A stretch of 64,000 nt of DNA from Herminiimonas sp. (GCF_030655415.1 NZ_JAURVN010000006.1:62001-126000); one strand, 5' to 3'. Counted from the first letter of the stretch, positions 35,236 to 45,271 are shown. Notes: generated from the letters alone by a model not told the origin. Numbers and translations are program-made.

Positions 35236-36018
35236 TCAAGATTTGGGTGCGCCGGACATGTCCGGTGCAGCAGTTACTGGTGCACCGGCTTCCAGCAACG
35301 GTGCAACAAAATTGACCAGTTGCAGTTCGAGCTGGCCGAATTTTCCAACGTCGGGGTTGAATTGATAGGACGTGACTGAACAGTTGGGTACGTCGCTTGC
35401 CTTGTCGGTGTTGAGGATTTCTTCTTCTGTCATGTGCTCGAGCAGATAGCGGAAGCAGTTGACGATGACTTGATGGCCGACGATGAGTATGCGTTCGCCC
35501 GGATATTCTCGGGTGATGGTGTCGAGTACATTGCGCAGGCGCAGGATGACGTCGCACCAGCTTTCGCCGCCGGGTGGACGGAAATAAAATTTGCCTACGT
35601 GTTGGCGTTGATCGTAAAGATCGGGATGTTTTTGTGCGATACCCAGCCGGGTCAAACGATCCAAGATACCGAATTCTTTTTCACGCAAACGCTCATCGCT
35701 GATGAAGGTATGAAAATGATCGGGCTTGTCGACTGTCGGACCAAGATTTTTCGTGATGATCTGCGCGGTGTGCCATGCGCGTATGTAGGGCGAGGAAAGC
35801 ACAACGGTCGGTCTTTGATTAACCGGCAGTTTGCCGAACCAGTCGCCTAAGGCTTGCGCTTGCTGCCGACCTAAATCGGAAAGCGGCACATCGATGTCGC
35901 GTTCGACAATGTCTATCAACTCCAGGCCGCGTGTTTCAGCCAGTTCGCGCGCGACGTTGCCCGCGCTTTGACCATGACGGACCAACCATATGTGGTCCGG
36001 CCATTTTGTGTTCGCCAT
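35236..36018 (-). CDS. Histidine phosphatase (phosphoglycerate mutase-like) family protein
   Basis: A 260-residue phosphatase-fold protein. The catalytic motif is LVRHGQSAGN (phosphohistidine in RHG), with the second-half histidine in ILIVGHQVIVNCF and an active-site arginine in SSPYIRAWHTA. The substrate is unknown; the family includes phosphatases of sugars and nucleotides. It is the first gene of a pair with nnrD. Confidence 0.85.
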   Translation of the reverse strand: MANTKWPDHIWLVRHGQSAGNVARELAETRGLELIDIVERDIDVPLSDLGRQQAQALGDWFGKLPVNQRPTVVLSSPYIRAWHTAQIITKNLGPTVDKPDHFHTFISDERLREKEFGILDRLTRLGIAQKHPDLYDQRQHVGKFYFRPPGGESWCDVILRLRNVLDTITREYPGERILIVGHQVIVNCFRYLLEHMTEEEILNTDKASDVPNCSVTSYQFNPDVGKFGQLELQLVNFVAPLLEAGAPVTAAPDMSGAPKS

Positions 36019-36427
36019 GCAATCTCCCTGTGCATTTGCATATGCCGGTTAATGCCGATCCGCGCTGATGATGTGGCGCTGATCGGCGCTAAAACGGCAG
36101 TATGAAGTTGTTGGATGAAACGCTCGGTACGGAATCCCGCATTATTGGCATGCATTGTGCATTTGGGAAGTAATATTGAAATAGGCAAAAGCCTGCTGAA
36201 TAACGGAACTTTATTGACTCTATGTAATCGGATTTAATCGACAAGCGCATCCAAGAGAAAAAGACGCTGAAAAATCGAAGAGAACCACGCCAGATGGCAC
36301 TCTTCCTCCGAAAGCTCATTTTTCGTCTCAGATGGCACCGTCATCCCGGTAATATTCAGGAGCTACTCGCCTCCCGGCGAGGCAGGCTCGATATTTTTTG
36401 CTGATAGGTTGGTATAAGTTGGAAAAC
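36019..36427. other. Intergenic region upstream of opgG
   Basis: About 410 bp between divergent genes without a supportable gene. It contains GCCGATC/GATCGGC arms (about 36054-36093), a direct repeat CAGATGGCAC at 36291 and 36329, and a GCCTC/GAGGC hairpin near 36370 followed by TATTTTTT that looks terminator-like. Confidence 0.4.
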
Positions 36428-37972
36428 ATGTTGCGGAATTTCTCTACGGATTGCTTCACTGCCAAGCGGGTACAGGCAGGTATTTTGTTGTTGGTTTTAT
36501 CTTTTGTTTCCAGCGTGCCGGCACTGGCATTTGATTTCAATGATGTCGCCAAGAAGGCCAAGCAACTTGCGTCGACTTCTTATAAAGAGCCGCCAAAGAA
36601 CATCTCCAAAGGTTTGGAGAATCTGAACTACGATCAATATCGCGACATCCGCTATAAACGCGACAGCGCTTACTGGCGCACTTCCAAATTGCCGTTTGAG
36701 CTGACCTTCTTCCATCAAGGTCGCCAATTCGCCAGCGCCGTCAAACTCAATGAGATCACCAGCAATCGCGCGCGGCCGATTCCGTTTGATGCGCGCAACT
36801 TCGATTATGGAAAAAACAAATTAAGCGCGCAGGATTTAAAGCATGCAGGTTTTGCCGGCTTCCGCGTGCATTACCCGATCAACAAAGCGTCGTATAAAGA
36901 TGAGGTCGTGGTTTTCCTGGGTGCGAGTTATTTGCGCGCAGTGGGTAAGGAACAAATTTACGGTTTGTCAGCGCGCGGGCTCGCGGTTGATACGGCTTTG
37001 AATTCGGGTGAAGAATTCCCGCGCTTTGTGGAATTCTGGATAGAGCGGCCAAACGCCAATAGCAAGCAGTTGACGATTTATGCCTTGCTGGATTCGCGTC
37101 GCGTTTCTGGCGCATATCGTTTTGTCGTCAAGCCGGGTGAACAAACCATCACTGAAGTGAAGTCGCAGTTGTACTTGCGCGAGAACGTCACCAAGCTCGG
37201 CATCGCACCGCTGACCAGCATGTATTTCTTTGGCGAGAACCAGCGCGCCACCTCGGATGATTATCGACCAGAGGTGCATGACTCGGATGGCTTGTCGATT
37301 CAATCTGGCACCGGTGAATGGATCTGGCGACCACTGGTTAATCCTAAACGCTTGCTGGTGACTTCGTATGGCTTGAGCAATCCATCTGGTTTTGGCTTGA
37401 TGCAGCGAGATGAAAAGCAGGCCAACTATGAAGATCTTGAAGCGCGTTACGAAGCGCGTCCGAGTGCGTGGGTAGAACCAATCGGCAAGTGGGGCCCGGG
37501 TCGTGTTGAGTTGGTGCAGATACCGACGCCTGATGAGTTGAACGACAATATTGTCTCGTACTGGGTACCGGATCAAATTCCAAAGCCGGGCACGCCACTC
37601 AATTTCGATTATCGATTGTCGTGGCATAAGGGTGCGCAAAAACTGCCGCCTTTGTCATGGGTGACGCAGACCCGGCGCGGCCACGGCTACTTGCGCAAGC
37701 CGGATGACAGCATTGCCTTGTTTGTCGATTTTGAAGGACCTATCTTCAAAAAATTGGCGAAGGAATCCAAGATCAGCATGCGCGTTTCAGTAGATGGTAA
37801 TGGCGAAATTCTTGAGTCGCATGTGATCAAGAATGAAGCGACAGGCGGCTATCGCGCTGCTCTGCGTGTCAAACGCATCGATGACAAGAAGCCGGTGGAA
37901 ATGCGCGGCTTCTTGCAAACCGTGAATACGACTCTATCGGAAACGTGGAGTTACATACTGCCGGCTGATTGA
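36428..37972 (+). CDS. opgG: Periplasmic glucans biosynthesis protein G
   Basis: A 514-residue periplasmic protein needed to branch and finish osmoregulated periplasmic glucans. A signal peptide ends at ALA-F (about residue 34). The OpgG fold is recognisable from FDFNDVAKKAKQLA, the YRFVVKPGEQT strand and the C-terminal immunoglobulin-like domain. The start at 36428 gives a normal signal peptide; the frame from 36398 adds ten residues. The stop overlaps the opgH start by one base (TGATG). Confidence 0.93.
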   Translation: MLRNFSTDCFTAKRVQAGILLLVLSFVSSVPALAFDFNDVAKKAKQLASTSYKEPPKNISKGLENLNYDQYRDIRYKRDSAYWRTSKLPFELTFFHQGRQFASAVKLNEITSNRARPIPFDARNFDYGKNKLSAQDLKHAGFAGFRVHYPINKASYKDEVVVFLGASYLRAVGKEQIYGLSARGLAVDTALNSGEEFPRFVEFWIERPNANSKQLTIYALLDSRRVSGAYRFVVKPGEQTITEVKSQLYLRENVTKLGIAPLTSMYFFGENQRATSDDYRPEVHDSDGLSIQSGTGEWIWRPLVNPKRLLVTSYGLSNPSGFGLMQRDEKQANYEDLEARYEARPSAWVEPIGKWGPGRVELVQIPTPDELNDNIVSYWVPDQIPKPGTPLNFDYRLSWHKGAQKLPPLSWVTQTRRGHGYLRKPDDSIALFVDFEGPIFKKLAKESKISMRVSVDGNGEILESHVIKNEATGGYRAALRVKRIDDKKPVEMRGFLQTVNTTLSETWSYILPAD

Positions 37973-40560
37973 TGGACGCGCCAATTATTCCGCTGCCGTG
38001 TAGTCATTATCTGGATCGGCTGGCCTTGCCGCCTACCGTGCGCGAGGGCATAGAAGCGCAACTCGCAGAGACGCCGACTTTATCCACGCGTGATGCAATG
38101 ACGCGCTTGCATCACATACTCGCGCAGAAAAATGCTGATGGCGATAATCCAGCCTACGGCTCTGTCGTTGCACGCGCGAAGCTTGCGCTCGGACATGCCG
38201 CCGTGTGGCGCGGACGTGATGAAATTTCCGCTGCAGATACCAATGAAGATAATGCGCCGGCAGCTTTGTGTGTAGCACCGCCGCTGAATCGTGCGTCGAT
38301 GGTGCCGCATCCTTGGGGCGCTTTGAATCCTTTCACGCGCTGGTTCCAGCGTGCGTTCGGCCCGGTGCGCATGAATCGGAGTCATATCGCCGAGACGAAA
38401 ATTGAAGACTCTGCAGTTGCAGATGTATCAGTAAATCAAACTCCGCCTGAATTAGCCGTAGTTGCTAAAGAGCCGACTGCAAGCAGCAAAGCCAACGGCG
38501 GCATTCGACGTTTGGTCTTGTTGTTCCTGATGCTGGGACAAACTGCGCTCGCCACGTATTACATGAGTCGCGTCTTGCCGTATCAAGGCAAAGAGTGGTT
38601 GGAAATTGCGCTGCTCAGTTTGTTCGCGCTGCTGTTCTGCTGGGTGTCTGCCGGCTTCTGGACGGCGATGACAGGCTTCATCTTGCTGGCGCGCGGTAAA
38701 GATCCATTCCTGATTTCACAAACTGCATTGACCAACGGCACGATAGAGGCGGGCGCACGTACCGCGATCGTAATGCCGATTTGTAATGAAGATGTGACGC
38801 GCGTGTTTGCCGGTTTGCGCGCCACGTATGAATCAGTGCAGAAGACAGGGCAACTCGAGCATTTCGATTTCTTTGTATTAAGCGATAGCGGCAACAGCGA
38901 TACCTGCGCGGCAGAAGTCGCAGCGTGGGCGGCATTATGCAAAGCGGTCGATGGCTTCGGCCGAATTTTTTATCGCCGACGTCAACGTCGCACGCGACGC
39001 AAGAGCGGCAACATCGATGATTTTTGCCGACGTTGGGGCAACAACTATCGCTACATGATTGTGTTGGATGCCGATAGTGTGATGAGCGGTGATTGCCTGA
39101 GCAAGCTGGTGCAATCGATGGAAGCCAATCCAGATGCCGGTATTATTCAAACCGCACCACGCGCTGCGGGCCGCGATACTTTATATGCGCGGATTCAGCA
39201 ATTTTCGACGCGTGTGTATGGTCCGCTGTTCACGGCAGGTCTGCATTATTGGCAACTTGGTGAATCGCACTACTGGGGTCATAACGCGATCATTCGCGTC
39301 AAGCCTTTTATAGAACATTGCGCTTTGTCGCTATTGCCGGGCAAGGGACCGTTTGCTGGCGAAATCCTGTCGCATGATTTTATTGAGGCTGCGCTGATGC
39401 GGCGTGCCGGTTGGAAGGTCTGGATCGCTTACGATCTGGATGGCAGTTATGAAGAGATGCCGCCGAATTTGCTGGATGAATTGAAGCGCGATCGCCGCTG
39501 GTGCCAGGGCAATTTGATGAACTTCCGTTTGTTCTTGTCGCGCGGCATGCACTCAGTACATCGCGCAGTATTCGTGACTGGTGTGATGGCGTATCTGTCT
39601 GCACCTTTGTGGTTTTTATTCTTGATACTTTCTACTGGTTTGCTGGCGCAACATACGCTGACCGAGCCGACTTACTTCACCGAGCCGTGGCAGTTGTTTC
39701 CTAACTGGCCGCAATGGCATCCGGAAAAAGCGCTGGCACTATTTAGCGCAACCGCGACCTTGTTGTTCTTGCCTAAGGTATTGAGTGCGTTGTTGATTTG
39801 CTGGCAGGGCGCAAAACAATTCGGTGGCCGCATGCGCTTGTTGTTCAGTGTATTGATCGAAATGTTTTTTTCTATGTTGCTTGCACCAGTGCGCATGCTG
39901 TTCCATACACACTTTGTGATTTCTGCGTTCATGGGTTGGGCTTTACGCTGGAAATCGCCGCCGCGTGAAGATACCGAAACGACTCCCGCTGAAGCCTTCC
40001 GTCATCATGGTTTGCATACTCTGCTAGGTTTGGCGTGGGGCGGCGCGGTGTTCTGGTTGAATCCAACTTTCTTGCCGTGGTTGCTGCCGATTGTCGGCTC
40101 ACTGGCAGTGGCGATTCCGATTTCGATTTATTCCAGCAAGGTGTCTAACGGCTTGCGCTTTCGCAAGAAAAAACTGTTTTTGATTCCGGAAGAAGCTGAA
40201 CCACCGGTGGAATTATTGGCAACCGTGGCGCATGTCAAAGCGACGCCGCCACCGCCCGATTTTATCGAAGCAGTGATTGAGCCGAATTTGAATGGGGTGG
40301 TTTGTGCGAGCGGCAAGTTGCATCTACACCGTTCTGCTGCTGCACAAAAAATCAGCAACGATTTGGTACAGACTGCTTTGCTGAGTGGTCCAACTGCATT
40401 GGCTGATGCGCAAAAGAATATTCTGCTGAGCGACCCGCTCCATATGTCGCAACTGCATCTGGCAGTGTGGACTTCAGGTCAAGCGCATTCGGATTGGCAG
40501 GAGCGTATTTGTACTCAAATCAATGAGAGCAAAGACAAGGCCTTGCTTCAGGCGGCGTAA
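37972..40560 (+). CDS. opgH: Glucans biosynthesis glucosyltransferase H
   Basis: An 862-residue inner-membrane glucosyltransferase (family GT2) that makes the linear beta-1,2-glucan backbone from UDP-glucose. Seen: two membrane segments near residues 180-245, VLDADSVMSGD for the DxD-type metal site, the acceptor motif RRWCQGN, and several membrane segments after residue 520. The ATG at 37972 overlaps the opgG stop. Length is normal for the family. Confidence 0.94.
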   Translation: MDAPIIPLPCSHYLDRLALPPTVREGIEAQLAETPTLSTRDAMTRLHHILAQKNADGDNPAYGSVVARAKLALGHAAVWRGRDEISAADTNEDNAPAALCVAPPLNRASMVPHPWGALNPFTRWFQRAFGPVRMNRSHIAETKIEDSAVADVSVNQTPPELAVVAKEPTASSKANGGIRRLVLLFLMLGQTALATYYMSRVLPYQGKEWLEIALLSLFALLFCWVSAGFWTAMTGFILLARGKDPFLISQTALTNGTIEAGARTAIVMPICNEDVTRVFAGLRATYESVQKTGQLEHFDFFVLSDSGNSDTCAAEVAAWAALCKAVDGFGRIFYRRRQRRTRRKSGNIDDFCRRWGNNYRYMIVLDADSVMSGDCLSKLVQSMEANPDAGIIQTAPRAAGRDTLYARIQQFSTRVYGPLFTAGLHYWQLGESHYWGHNAIIRVKPFIEHCALSLLPGKGPFAGEILSHDFIEAALMRRAGWKVWIAYDLDGSYEEMPPNLLDELKRDRRWCQGNLMNFRLFLSRGMHSVHRAVFVTGVMAYLSAPLWFLFLILSTGLLAQHTLTEPTYFTEPWQLFPNWPQWHPEKALALFSATATLLFLPKVLSALLICWQGAKQFGGRMRLLFSVLIEMFFSMLLAPVRMLFHTHFVISAFMGWALRWKSPPREDTETTPAEAFRHHGLHTLLGLAWGGAVFWLNPTFLPWLLPIVGSLAVAIPISIYSSKVSNGLRFRKKKLFLIPEEAEPPVELLATVAHVKATPPPPDFIEAVIEPNLNGVVCASGKLHLHRSAAAQKISNDLVQTALLSGPTALADAQKNILLSDPLHMSQLHLAVWTSGQAHSDWQERICTQINESKDKALLQAA

Positions 40561-40580
40561 AGTGAAAGTTAGTGCTTTAC

Positions 40581-40808
40581 TTAGATACCGGCATACAGCA
40601 TTTGAAAACTGAATATGCTCATGCCCACCATCATGAGTGCGACGAGCGCGATCGGTATCAGCAACAAGATGAATGCCAGACTCCGAATTACCACTTGTCG
40701 CAGGTTTGATTCAGGACCGCCAAAACGATCTGCGGCTTTTTCTGTGAGCCAGAGCGATAGCGGGGTGATGGTGCTGCCGATAAAGCTGGTAAAGGATTCC
40801 AATGACAT
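40581..40808 (-). CDS. Small membrane protein of unknown function
   Basis: A 75-residue protein with one or two membrane segments in the second half (about residues 42-72) and a charged middle (EKAADRFGGPESNLRQ). No family is recognised. It lies convergent to opgH, 20 bases from its stop, and about 70 bases past the pseudouridine synthase gene on the same strand. Confidence 0.55.
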   Translation of the reverse strand: MSLESFTSFIGSTITPLSLWLTEKAADRFGGPESNLRQVVIRSLAFILLLIPIALVALMMVGMSIFSFQMLYAGI

Positions 40809-40875
40809 CGATTTCTTTCTGTAGATTGACGGGTACAGTGTAATGAGCAGTGTAAAGGATTTTTACATGGGCTTT

Positions 40876-41790
40876 TTAGAACGATAATTTTTGCAGGCTT
40901 TGGAATTGACGCAATTGCCCGGAAATCGGATCGACAAATTCTATCGTCTTCGCCAGCAGTTTCAATGACTGGCTGTAATCTTGATCTGCACCTTCATCCG
41001 GATATAGTTCGGGATAAATCCTGTCGTTCACGATCGGTATTCCAAGCGCCGCCATGTGCGCGCGCAGTTGATGTTTCTGGCCGCTGACAGGCTCCAGTTT
41101 GTAACGCGCCAACGTGCCTTCAACTTCAATTAAATCAATCGCAGTTTCTGCATTCGGTTCGCCCGCGACTTCTTCCATCTTCATGAAGGCAGCGCTTTCC
41201 ATTAGCCGGCTGCAGTAGGTAATCGGCAAGCCGAGATCGGCACGATATGGCGCGATCGCTTCGTATTCTTTGCTGACGCTGCGTTCGCGGAACAGGCTTT
41301 GATACAGATTGCGTGTCTGCGGCTGTATCGTGAACAGCACCAAACCTGCGGTTTCTCTATCGATGCGATGCATGGGCGCGAGCGTGTCTATGCCTAGAGA
41401 ATTTTTCAGTCTTACCAGCAACGTTTCTTGCAGATAGCGGCCCGCTGGCGTGACGGGTAAAAAATGCGGCTTGTCGACTGCGATCAAATAATCGTCTTGA
41501 TACAACACCACTTCATCGAATGGAATACGCGCTTCGACCGGCAGACTGCGAAAGTAAAAAATCTTGCTGTTTGCTTGATAGCCACTCGCTGGCGTTAATG
41601 TCTTGCCGTGCGCGTCCAGCACATCGCCGCGTTGCATGCGCTCTGTCCATTCACTGCGCGGAATCGCAGGGAATTGTTCAACCAGAAAATCGATAATGGA
41701 AGGCCATGGACCGGGCGGCAGCGCTACGCTGCTGGGGCCGACGCCATTCCTGCTGACTGGTTTAGTCAGCGTATTTATTTTCTCGCTCAC
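40876..41790 (-). CDS. RluA-family pseudouridine synthase
   Basis: A 304-residue RNA pseudouridine synthase. The catalytic aspartate is in MHRIDRETAGLVLF (about residues 140-153), and GQKHQLRAHMAALGIPI is the RluA-type C-terminal block. The N-terminal region is S4-like but weak. The target base (in tRNA or rRNA) cannot be told from sequence alone. Its start overlaps the trhO stop by four bases, so two RNA-modifying enzymes are co-expressed. Confidence 0.9.
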   Translation of the reverse strand: MSEKINTLTKPVSRNGVGPSSVALPPGPWPSIIDFLVEQFPAIPRSEWTERMQRGDVLDAHGKTLTPASGYQANSKIFYFRSLPVEARIPFDEVVLYQDDYLIAVDKPHFLPVTPAGRYLQETLLVRLKNSLGIDTLAPMHRIDRETAGLVLFTIQPQTRNLYQSLFRERSVSKEYEAIAPYRADLGLPITYCSRLMESAAFMKMEEVAGEPNAETAIDLIEVEGTLARYKLEPVSGQKHQLRAHMAALGIPIVNDRIYPELYPDEGADQDYSQSLKLLAKTIEFVDPISGQLRQFQSLQKLSF

Positions 41791-42626
41791 TCGCTGTCTT
41801 CATCCAGACGTTTTGCACGTTGCAAACGCCATTCCCATTCAGGCACGCCGCCGTAGACATCTTCCAGCGTGGTATCGGTTTCCTGCAGTTTGGTATCGAG
41901 TGCGATGCGGTTGTCGAAGACGAAGCATTCGCCTTCCCAGTCTTTTTCCGCGTCAGGCATTTTCTCGAAATAGTTGAGCACGCCGCCTTCGAGTTGATAT
42001 ACCGGTACGCCCATGTCCAGCATCCATGCGCTGGTTTTTTCGCAACGTATGCCGCCTGTGCAATACATCGCGACGCGCTTGCCGTCGGCTTGCCATTGAG
42101 GCACGTTTTCTTCTATGTATTTTGGGAAGTCGCGAAAATTATCGACGCCGGGATCGATCGCATTCTTGAACTTGCCGAGCTTGAATTCAAAGCTGTTGCG
42201 ATTGTCGATGACGACCACATCGTCTTGCGCAATCAGTGCGCGCCATTCTTCCGGGCTGACGTCGATACCGGTTTTGCTGACCGCATCGACACCATTGACG
42301 CCGAGGAAAACGATTTCCGATTTCTTGTGCACCTTCATGCGCGCGAATGGCGCGGTGTCACAAGCGCTGTGCTTAAAGCGGATATCGGCAAATTTGCCAT
42401 CGAAAAACGCATCGCTACGCAATGCTTGCTCGAAGGCATAAACCGCTGCGCCAGGGCCAGCCAGCACGCCATTGATACCTTCATCTGCCACCAGGATGCT
42501 GCCTAGCAAATCACGCGTCAGCTCGCGTAAATGCGTGACGACAGCGTCGGCATTGGTCAAGGCGACAAATTTATAAAAGGCGGTGTGCAACAGCGTGTCT
42601 GCTGCCAAAGGCTGGGTTTGGTTCAT
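41787..42626 (-). CDS. trhO: tRNA uridine(34) hydroxylase TrhO (UPF0176, rhodanese-like)
   Basis: A 279-residue UPF0176/YceA protein. An N-terminal acylphosphatase-like domain is followed by a rhodanese domain with the active-site loop CTGGIRCEKTSAW (catalytic cysteine). The family hydroxylates uridine at the tRNA wobble position using oxygen. It is first in an operon with an RluA-type synthase. Confidence 0.92.
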   Translation of the reverse strand: MNQTQPLAADTLLHTAFYKFVALTNADAVVTHLRELTRDLLGSILVADEGINGVLAGPGAAVYAFEQALRSDAFFDGKFADIRFKHSACDTAPFARMKVHKKSEIVFLGVNGVDAVSKTGIDVSPEEWRALIAQDDVVVIDNRNSFEFKLGKFKNAIDPGVDNFRDFPKYIEENVPQWQADGKRVAMYCTGGIRCEKTSAWMLDMGVPVYQLEGGVLNYFEKMPDAEKDWEGECFVFDNRIALDTKLQETDTTLEDVYGGVPEWEWRLQRAKRLDEDSE

Positions 42627-42859
42627 ACCGAGATTGTCGCAGATTTACCGGGCAGATTGCGCAGACGCAAGCGTTGAAGCAGGGCAAGAGCGCATATTCT
42701 TACATCAACTAAAGCCGCTGTCTGATACGCATAGCACTGCGCGAGTACTACATTGACCCACAGGCGAAATTTACACTTTAAATAAATCATTCGCCTATAG
42801 TGGGCAAAAACACTTTCGTTTTCTGCCCGATTTCACGTTAAAAATATTCGGGAGTCATG
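42627..42859. promoter_or_regulatory. Divergent promoter region of trhO and hemerythrin gene
   Basis: TTGACC near 42752 is followed after about 17 bp by a TTTAAA box, a plausible sigma-70 promoter toward the hemerythrin gene. Arms AGGCGAA and TTCGCCT (about 42762-42796) surround this -10 box and could be an operator. Confidence 0.4.
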
Positions 42860-43381
42860 ATGACAACTGCAACTAAATCGAATGCCAAGCCAGCCAAGAA
42901 ATCGCCAGCCAAATCTGCCACCAAGGCGGTCGGTCCGGATGCGGTGACTTTATTGATCGACGATCACAAGAAAGTGAAAAAGCTTTTCAAGGAATATGAA
43001 AAGTTAGCCAAAAAGGATGATGTAGATGGCAAGGTAGAGATCGCTCTGCAAATTTGCGAAGAATTAACGGTTCATGCGCAGGTAGAAGAAGAAATTTTTT
43101 ACCCGGCTGCACGTGACGCAATCAAGGACGACGATTTGCTGAATGAGGCTGAGGTTGAGCACGCCACAGCCAAAGACCTGATCGCACAAATTGAAGAGAT
43201 GTCGGGCGACGATCCTATGTACGACGCCAAGGTAAAAGTGTTGAGCGAGTACATCGATCACCACGTCGAAGAAGAAGAGACAGAGATGTTTCCTAAAGCG
43301 AGAAAAGCAAAAATGGATCTGGAAGGACTCGCGGTAGAGATCATGGAACGCAAGGAAGAATTGATGACAGCAATGGCGTAA
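42860..43381 (+). CDS. Hemerythrin-domain protein with lysine-rich N-terminus
   Basis: A 173-residue cytoplasmic protein. A lysine/alanine-rich tail (about residues 1-28, TKSNAKPAKKSPAKS) precedes a four-helix hemerythrin domain with iron ligands in IDDHKKVKKL, HAQVEEEIFYP, EVEHATAK and DHHVEEEETEMFP. It may bind oxygen or nitric oxide or act in iron handling. GGAG stands five bases before the second ATG (42860), which I prefer over the first at 42857. The basic tail could bind DNA or membranes. Confidence 0.88.
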   Translation: MTTATKSNAKPAKKSPAKSATKAVGPDAVTLLIDDHKKVKKLFKEYEKLAKKDDVDGKVEIALQICEELTVHAQVEEEIFYPAARDAIKDDDLLNEAEVEHATAKDLIAQIEEMSGDDPMYDAKVKVLSEYIDHHVEEEETEMFPKARKAKMDLEGLAVEIMERKEELMTAMA

Positions 43382-43442
43382 GCTAGCTGGGTAACTGGCG
43401 GCATTCTTATCGGAGTGCCGTCAGCGTTACTAAGGAGACGAG

Positions 43443-43643
43443 ATGAGCAAGAAAAATGGCGGCATCAATGACAACCACGATGCGAGCGGCGAGCAAAGCC
43501 ATGTGGATGGCAATTCAGGAATCAGCAATCTGATTGATAACGAAGAATTGTCTGATCCTCCGGAAACACTCACTTCGGAACAGGCTGACGAAGCACACAA
43601 AAATGCCAAGACGCCGACCAAGCGCGACAGCAAGATTTTCTAA
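43443..43643 (+). CDS. Small acidic hydrophilic protein of unknown function
   Basis: A 66-residue protein, rich in Asn, Asp, Glu and Ser with a basic C-terminus (TKRDSKIF), probably disordered. AAGGAGACGAG gives a strong ribosome site before the ATG, the main reason to believe it. It follows the hemerythrin gene by 60 bp and may share its transcript. No family is recognised. Confidence 0.6.
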   Translation: MSKKNGGINDNHDASGEQSHVDGNSGISNLIDNEELSDPPETLTSEQADEAHKNAKTPTKRDSKIF

Positions 43644-43681
43644 ATTTATTCAATATTAAAAATTCGGAAACTGATATAGCA

Positions 43682-43984
43682 ATGATGACCGAAGCGATAG
43701 GGTGGGCGAGTGCCTTGATACTGTTGTTCACAGTGTCTTCGCAGGTGTGGAAGCAATGGCGCACCAAGACCAGCGCCGGCGTTTCCAAGTGGCTGTTCAT
43801 AGGACAAATCAGCGCATCGGTCGGCTTTGTTATTTATAGCTTCGCCGTGGAAAACTGGGTATTTGTGGTGACCAACACCTTGCTGCTATTCGCTGCGGTA
43901 CTCGGGCAATATTTATATTTACGGAATAAACACGCCGAGCAAAAGAAAAAGCACGCTGGATACAAGAAATCGCAGCGTGCTTAG
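43682..43984 (+). CDS. SemiSWEET/PQ-loop-type small membrane protein
   Basis: A 100-residue protein with three predicted membrane segments and a lysine-rich tail. The spacing and the SSQVWKQWRTKTSAGVSKWLF segment resemble the PQ-loop/SemiSWEET sugar transporters, with Q-x-W in place of the usual P-Q. Such proteins work as dimers; the substrate here is unknown. Two ATG codons at 43682 and 43685 are equally possible. Confidence 0.7.
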   Translation: MMTEAIGWASALILLFTVSSQVWKQWRTKTSAGVSKWLFIGQISASVGFVIYSFAVENWVFVVTNTLLLFAAVLGQYLYLRNKHAEQKKKHAGYKKSQRA

Positions 43985-44004
43985 TCGGTAATACTCAAAC
44001 AAAT

Positions 44005-45084
44005 TTAATCAGGGCGATGATGTTTGTCGGTTTCCTGTTTTTGCTTCCCTGAAGAGAACATCTCCCACAAAGAAATAAACAGTGCCGCAATCACCGGGCC
44101 GATCACGAAGCCATTCAATCCCAGCAAGGCCATGCCACCGACTGTGGAAATCAATACGACGAAGTCTGGCAGTTGCGTGTCTTTGCCGACCAGAATAGGG
44201 CGCAACACGTTATCGACCAGACCGATGACCATCACCCCAAACACAATCAGCGATACGCCTTGCCAGATCGCTCCCGTCACCAAGAAGTAAATCGCAACCG
44301 GTACCCAGATCAGCGCGGCACCGACTGCCGGCAACAGCGACAGAAACGCCATTAATACAGCCCACAACAACGCACCTTGTACGCCGAGGAACCAGAAGGC
44401 GATACCGCCCAACGCGCCTTGTACTGCGGCCACGATGATGTTGCCTTTGACTGTAGCGCGGATGGCGGTGGTCAGATTGTTGAACAACACCCGTTTGTGA
44501 TCTGGATTCAAAGGTGCAGCTTGTTTGATGCGCATCACAATCTTATCGCCGTCGCGCAGCAAGAAGAACAAGATGTACAACATGATCGTGAAGCTGACCA
44601 GGAAGTTGAATGTGTTCTGGCCGAGGTTGATCGCTTGGGTAGTGATGAACTGGCTACCTTGTACTGCCGCGTTCGACAGTTTGGTTTGGATAACGGTGAA
44701 GTCAGTCAGGCCGAACCTATCCAGCAGATTGACGACCCAGGCCGGCAGCGCAGCAACGATTTTCTGGAAAAACACGCCGAAGTCGAGTTGGCCGGAACGG
44801 ATGGTGCCGTATAAATTAGTCGCTTCATGTACCAGCGAGATCGAAATCAGCACCAGCGGAAGCACCACCACAAGCATGCAGATTGCCAGCGTGGCGAGCG
44901 CAGCCCAATTGCTGCGCTGATTCATCTTGATTAACAGCTTGCGATAGAAGGGCGAAAAAAGAATCGCCAGTACGGCAGCCCAGAATACCGCGCCATAGAA
45001 GGGTAGCAAAATCGCGATGAACGCGAGCGAAAAGACAACCAATAAAGTGAGAAAAGTCTTTTGCTGGATTTCTGGATAGTTCAT
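44005..45084 (-). CDS. AI-2E family transporter
   Basis: A 359-residue inner-membrane protein with about eight membrane segments of the AI-2E (formerly PerM/UPF0118) family. The family's C-terminal block with GLVDNVLRPILVGK and the FVIGPVIAALFISLWEMF end are visible. Members export autoinducer-2 or act as Na+/H+ antiporters; no assignment is possible here. It is convergent with the SemiSWEET-like gene. Confidence 0.9.
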   Translation of the reverse strand: MNYPEIQQKTFLTLLVVFSLAFIAILLPFYGAVFWAAVLAILFSPFYRKLLIKMNQRSNWAALATLAICMLVVVLPLVLISISLVHEATNLYGTIRSGQLDFGVFFQKIVAALPAWVVNLLDRFGLTDFTVIQTKLSNAAVQGSQFITTQAINLGQNTFNFLVSFTIMLYILFFLLRDGDKIVMRIKQAAPLNPDHKRVLFNNLTTAIRATVKGNIIVAAVQGALGGIAFWFLGVQGALLWAVLMAFLSLLPAVGAALIWVPVAIYFLVTGAIWQGVSLIVFGVMVIGLVDNVLRPILVGKDTQLPDFVVLISTVGGMALLGLNGFVIGPVIAALFISLWEMFSSGKQKQETDKHHRPD

Positions 45085-45271
45085 GTAGGGGTGGCCGCTG
45101 AACGGCGCGCATTGTTGATGCCGCCAATGCTACCTGAACTTGTGGCGTAAGTGAGAGCGCCAGCTCACATAAGGATGCTGGGAGGGCGAGATCGGATGTT
45201 TGGCCGGCATCAAGCTGCTGGCAAATCAAAACTCGGCCGGTGATGGTGATACAAGCAAAAACGCAGACAAA

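Noticed and set aside
40845..40867. TGTAAA/TTTACA inverted repeat as another member of the receiver-type palindrome
   Set aside because: It lacks the GG...CC core of the receiver sites and lies between unrelated genes, so the similarity is probably chance.
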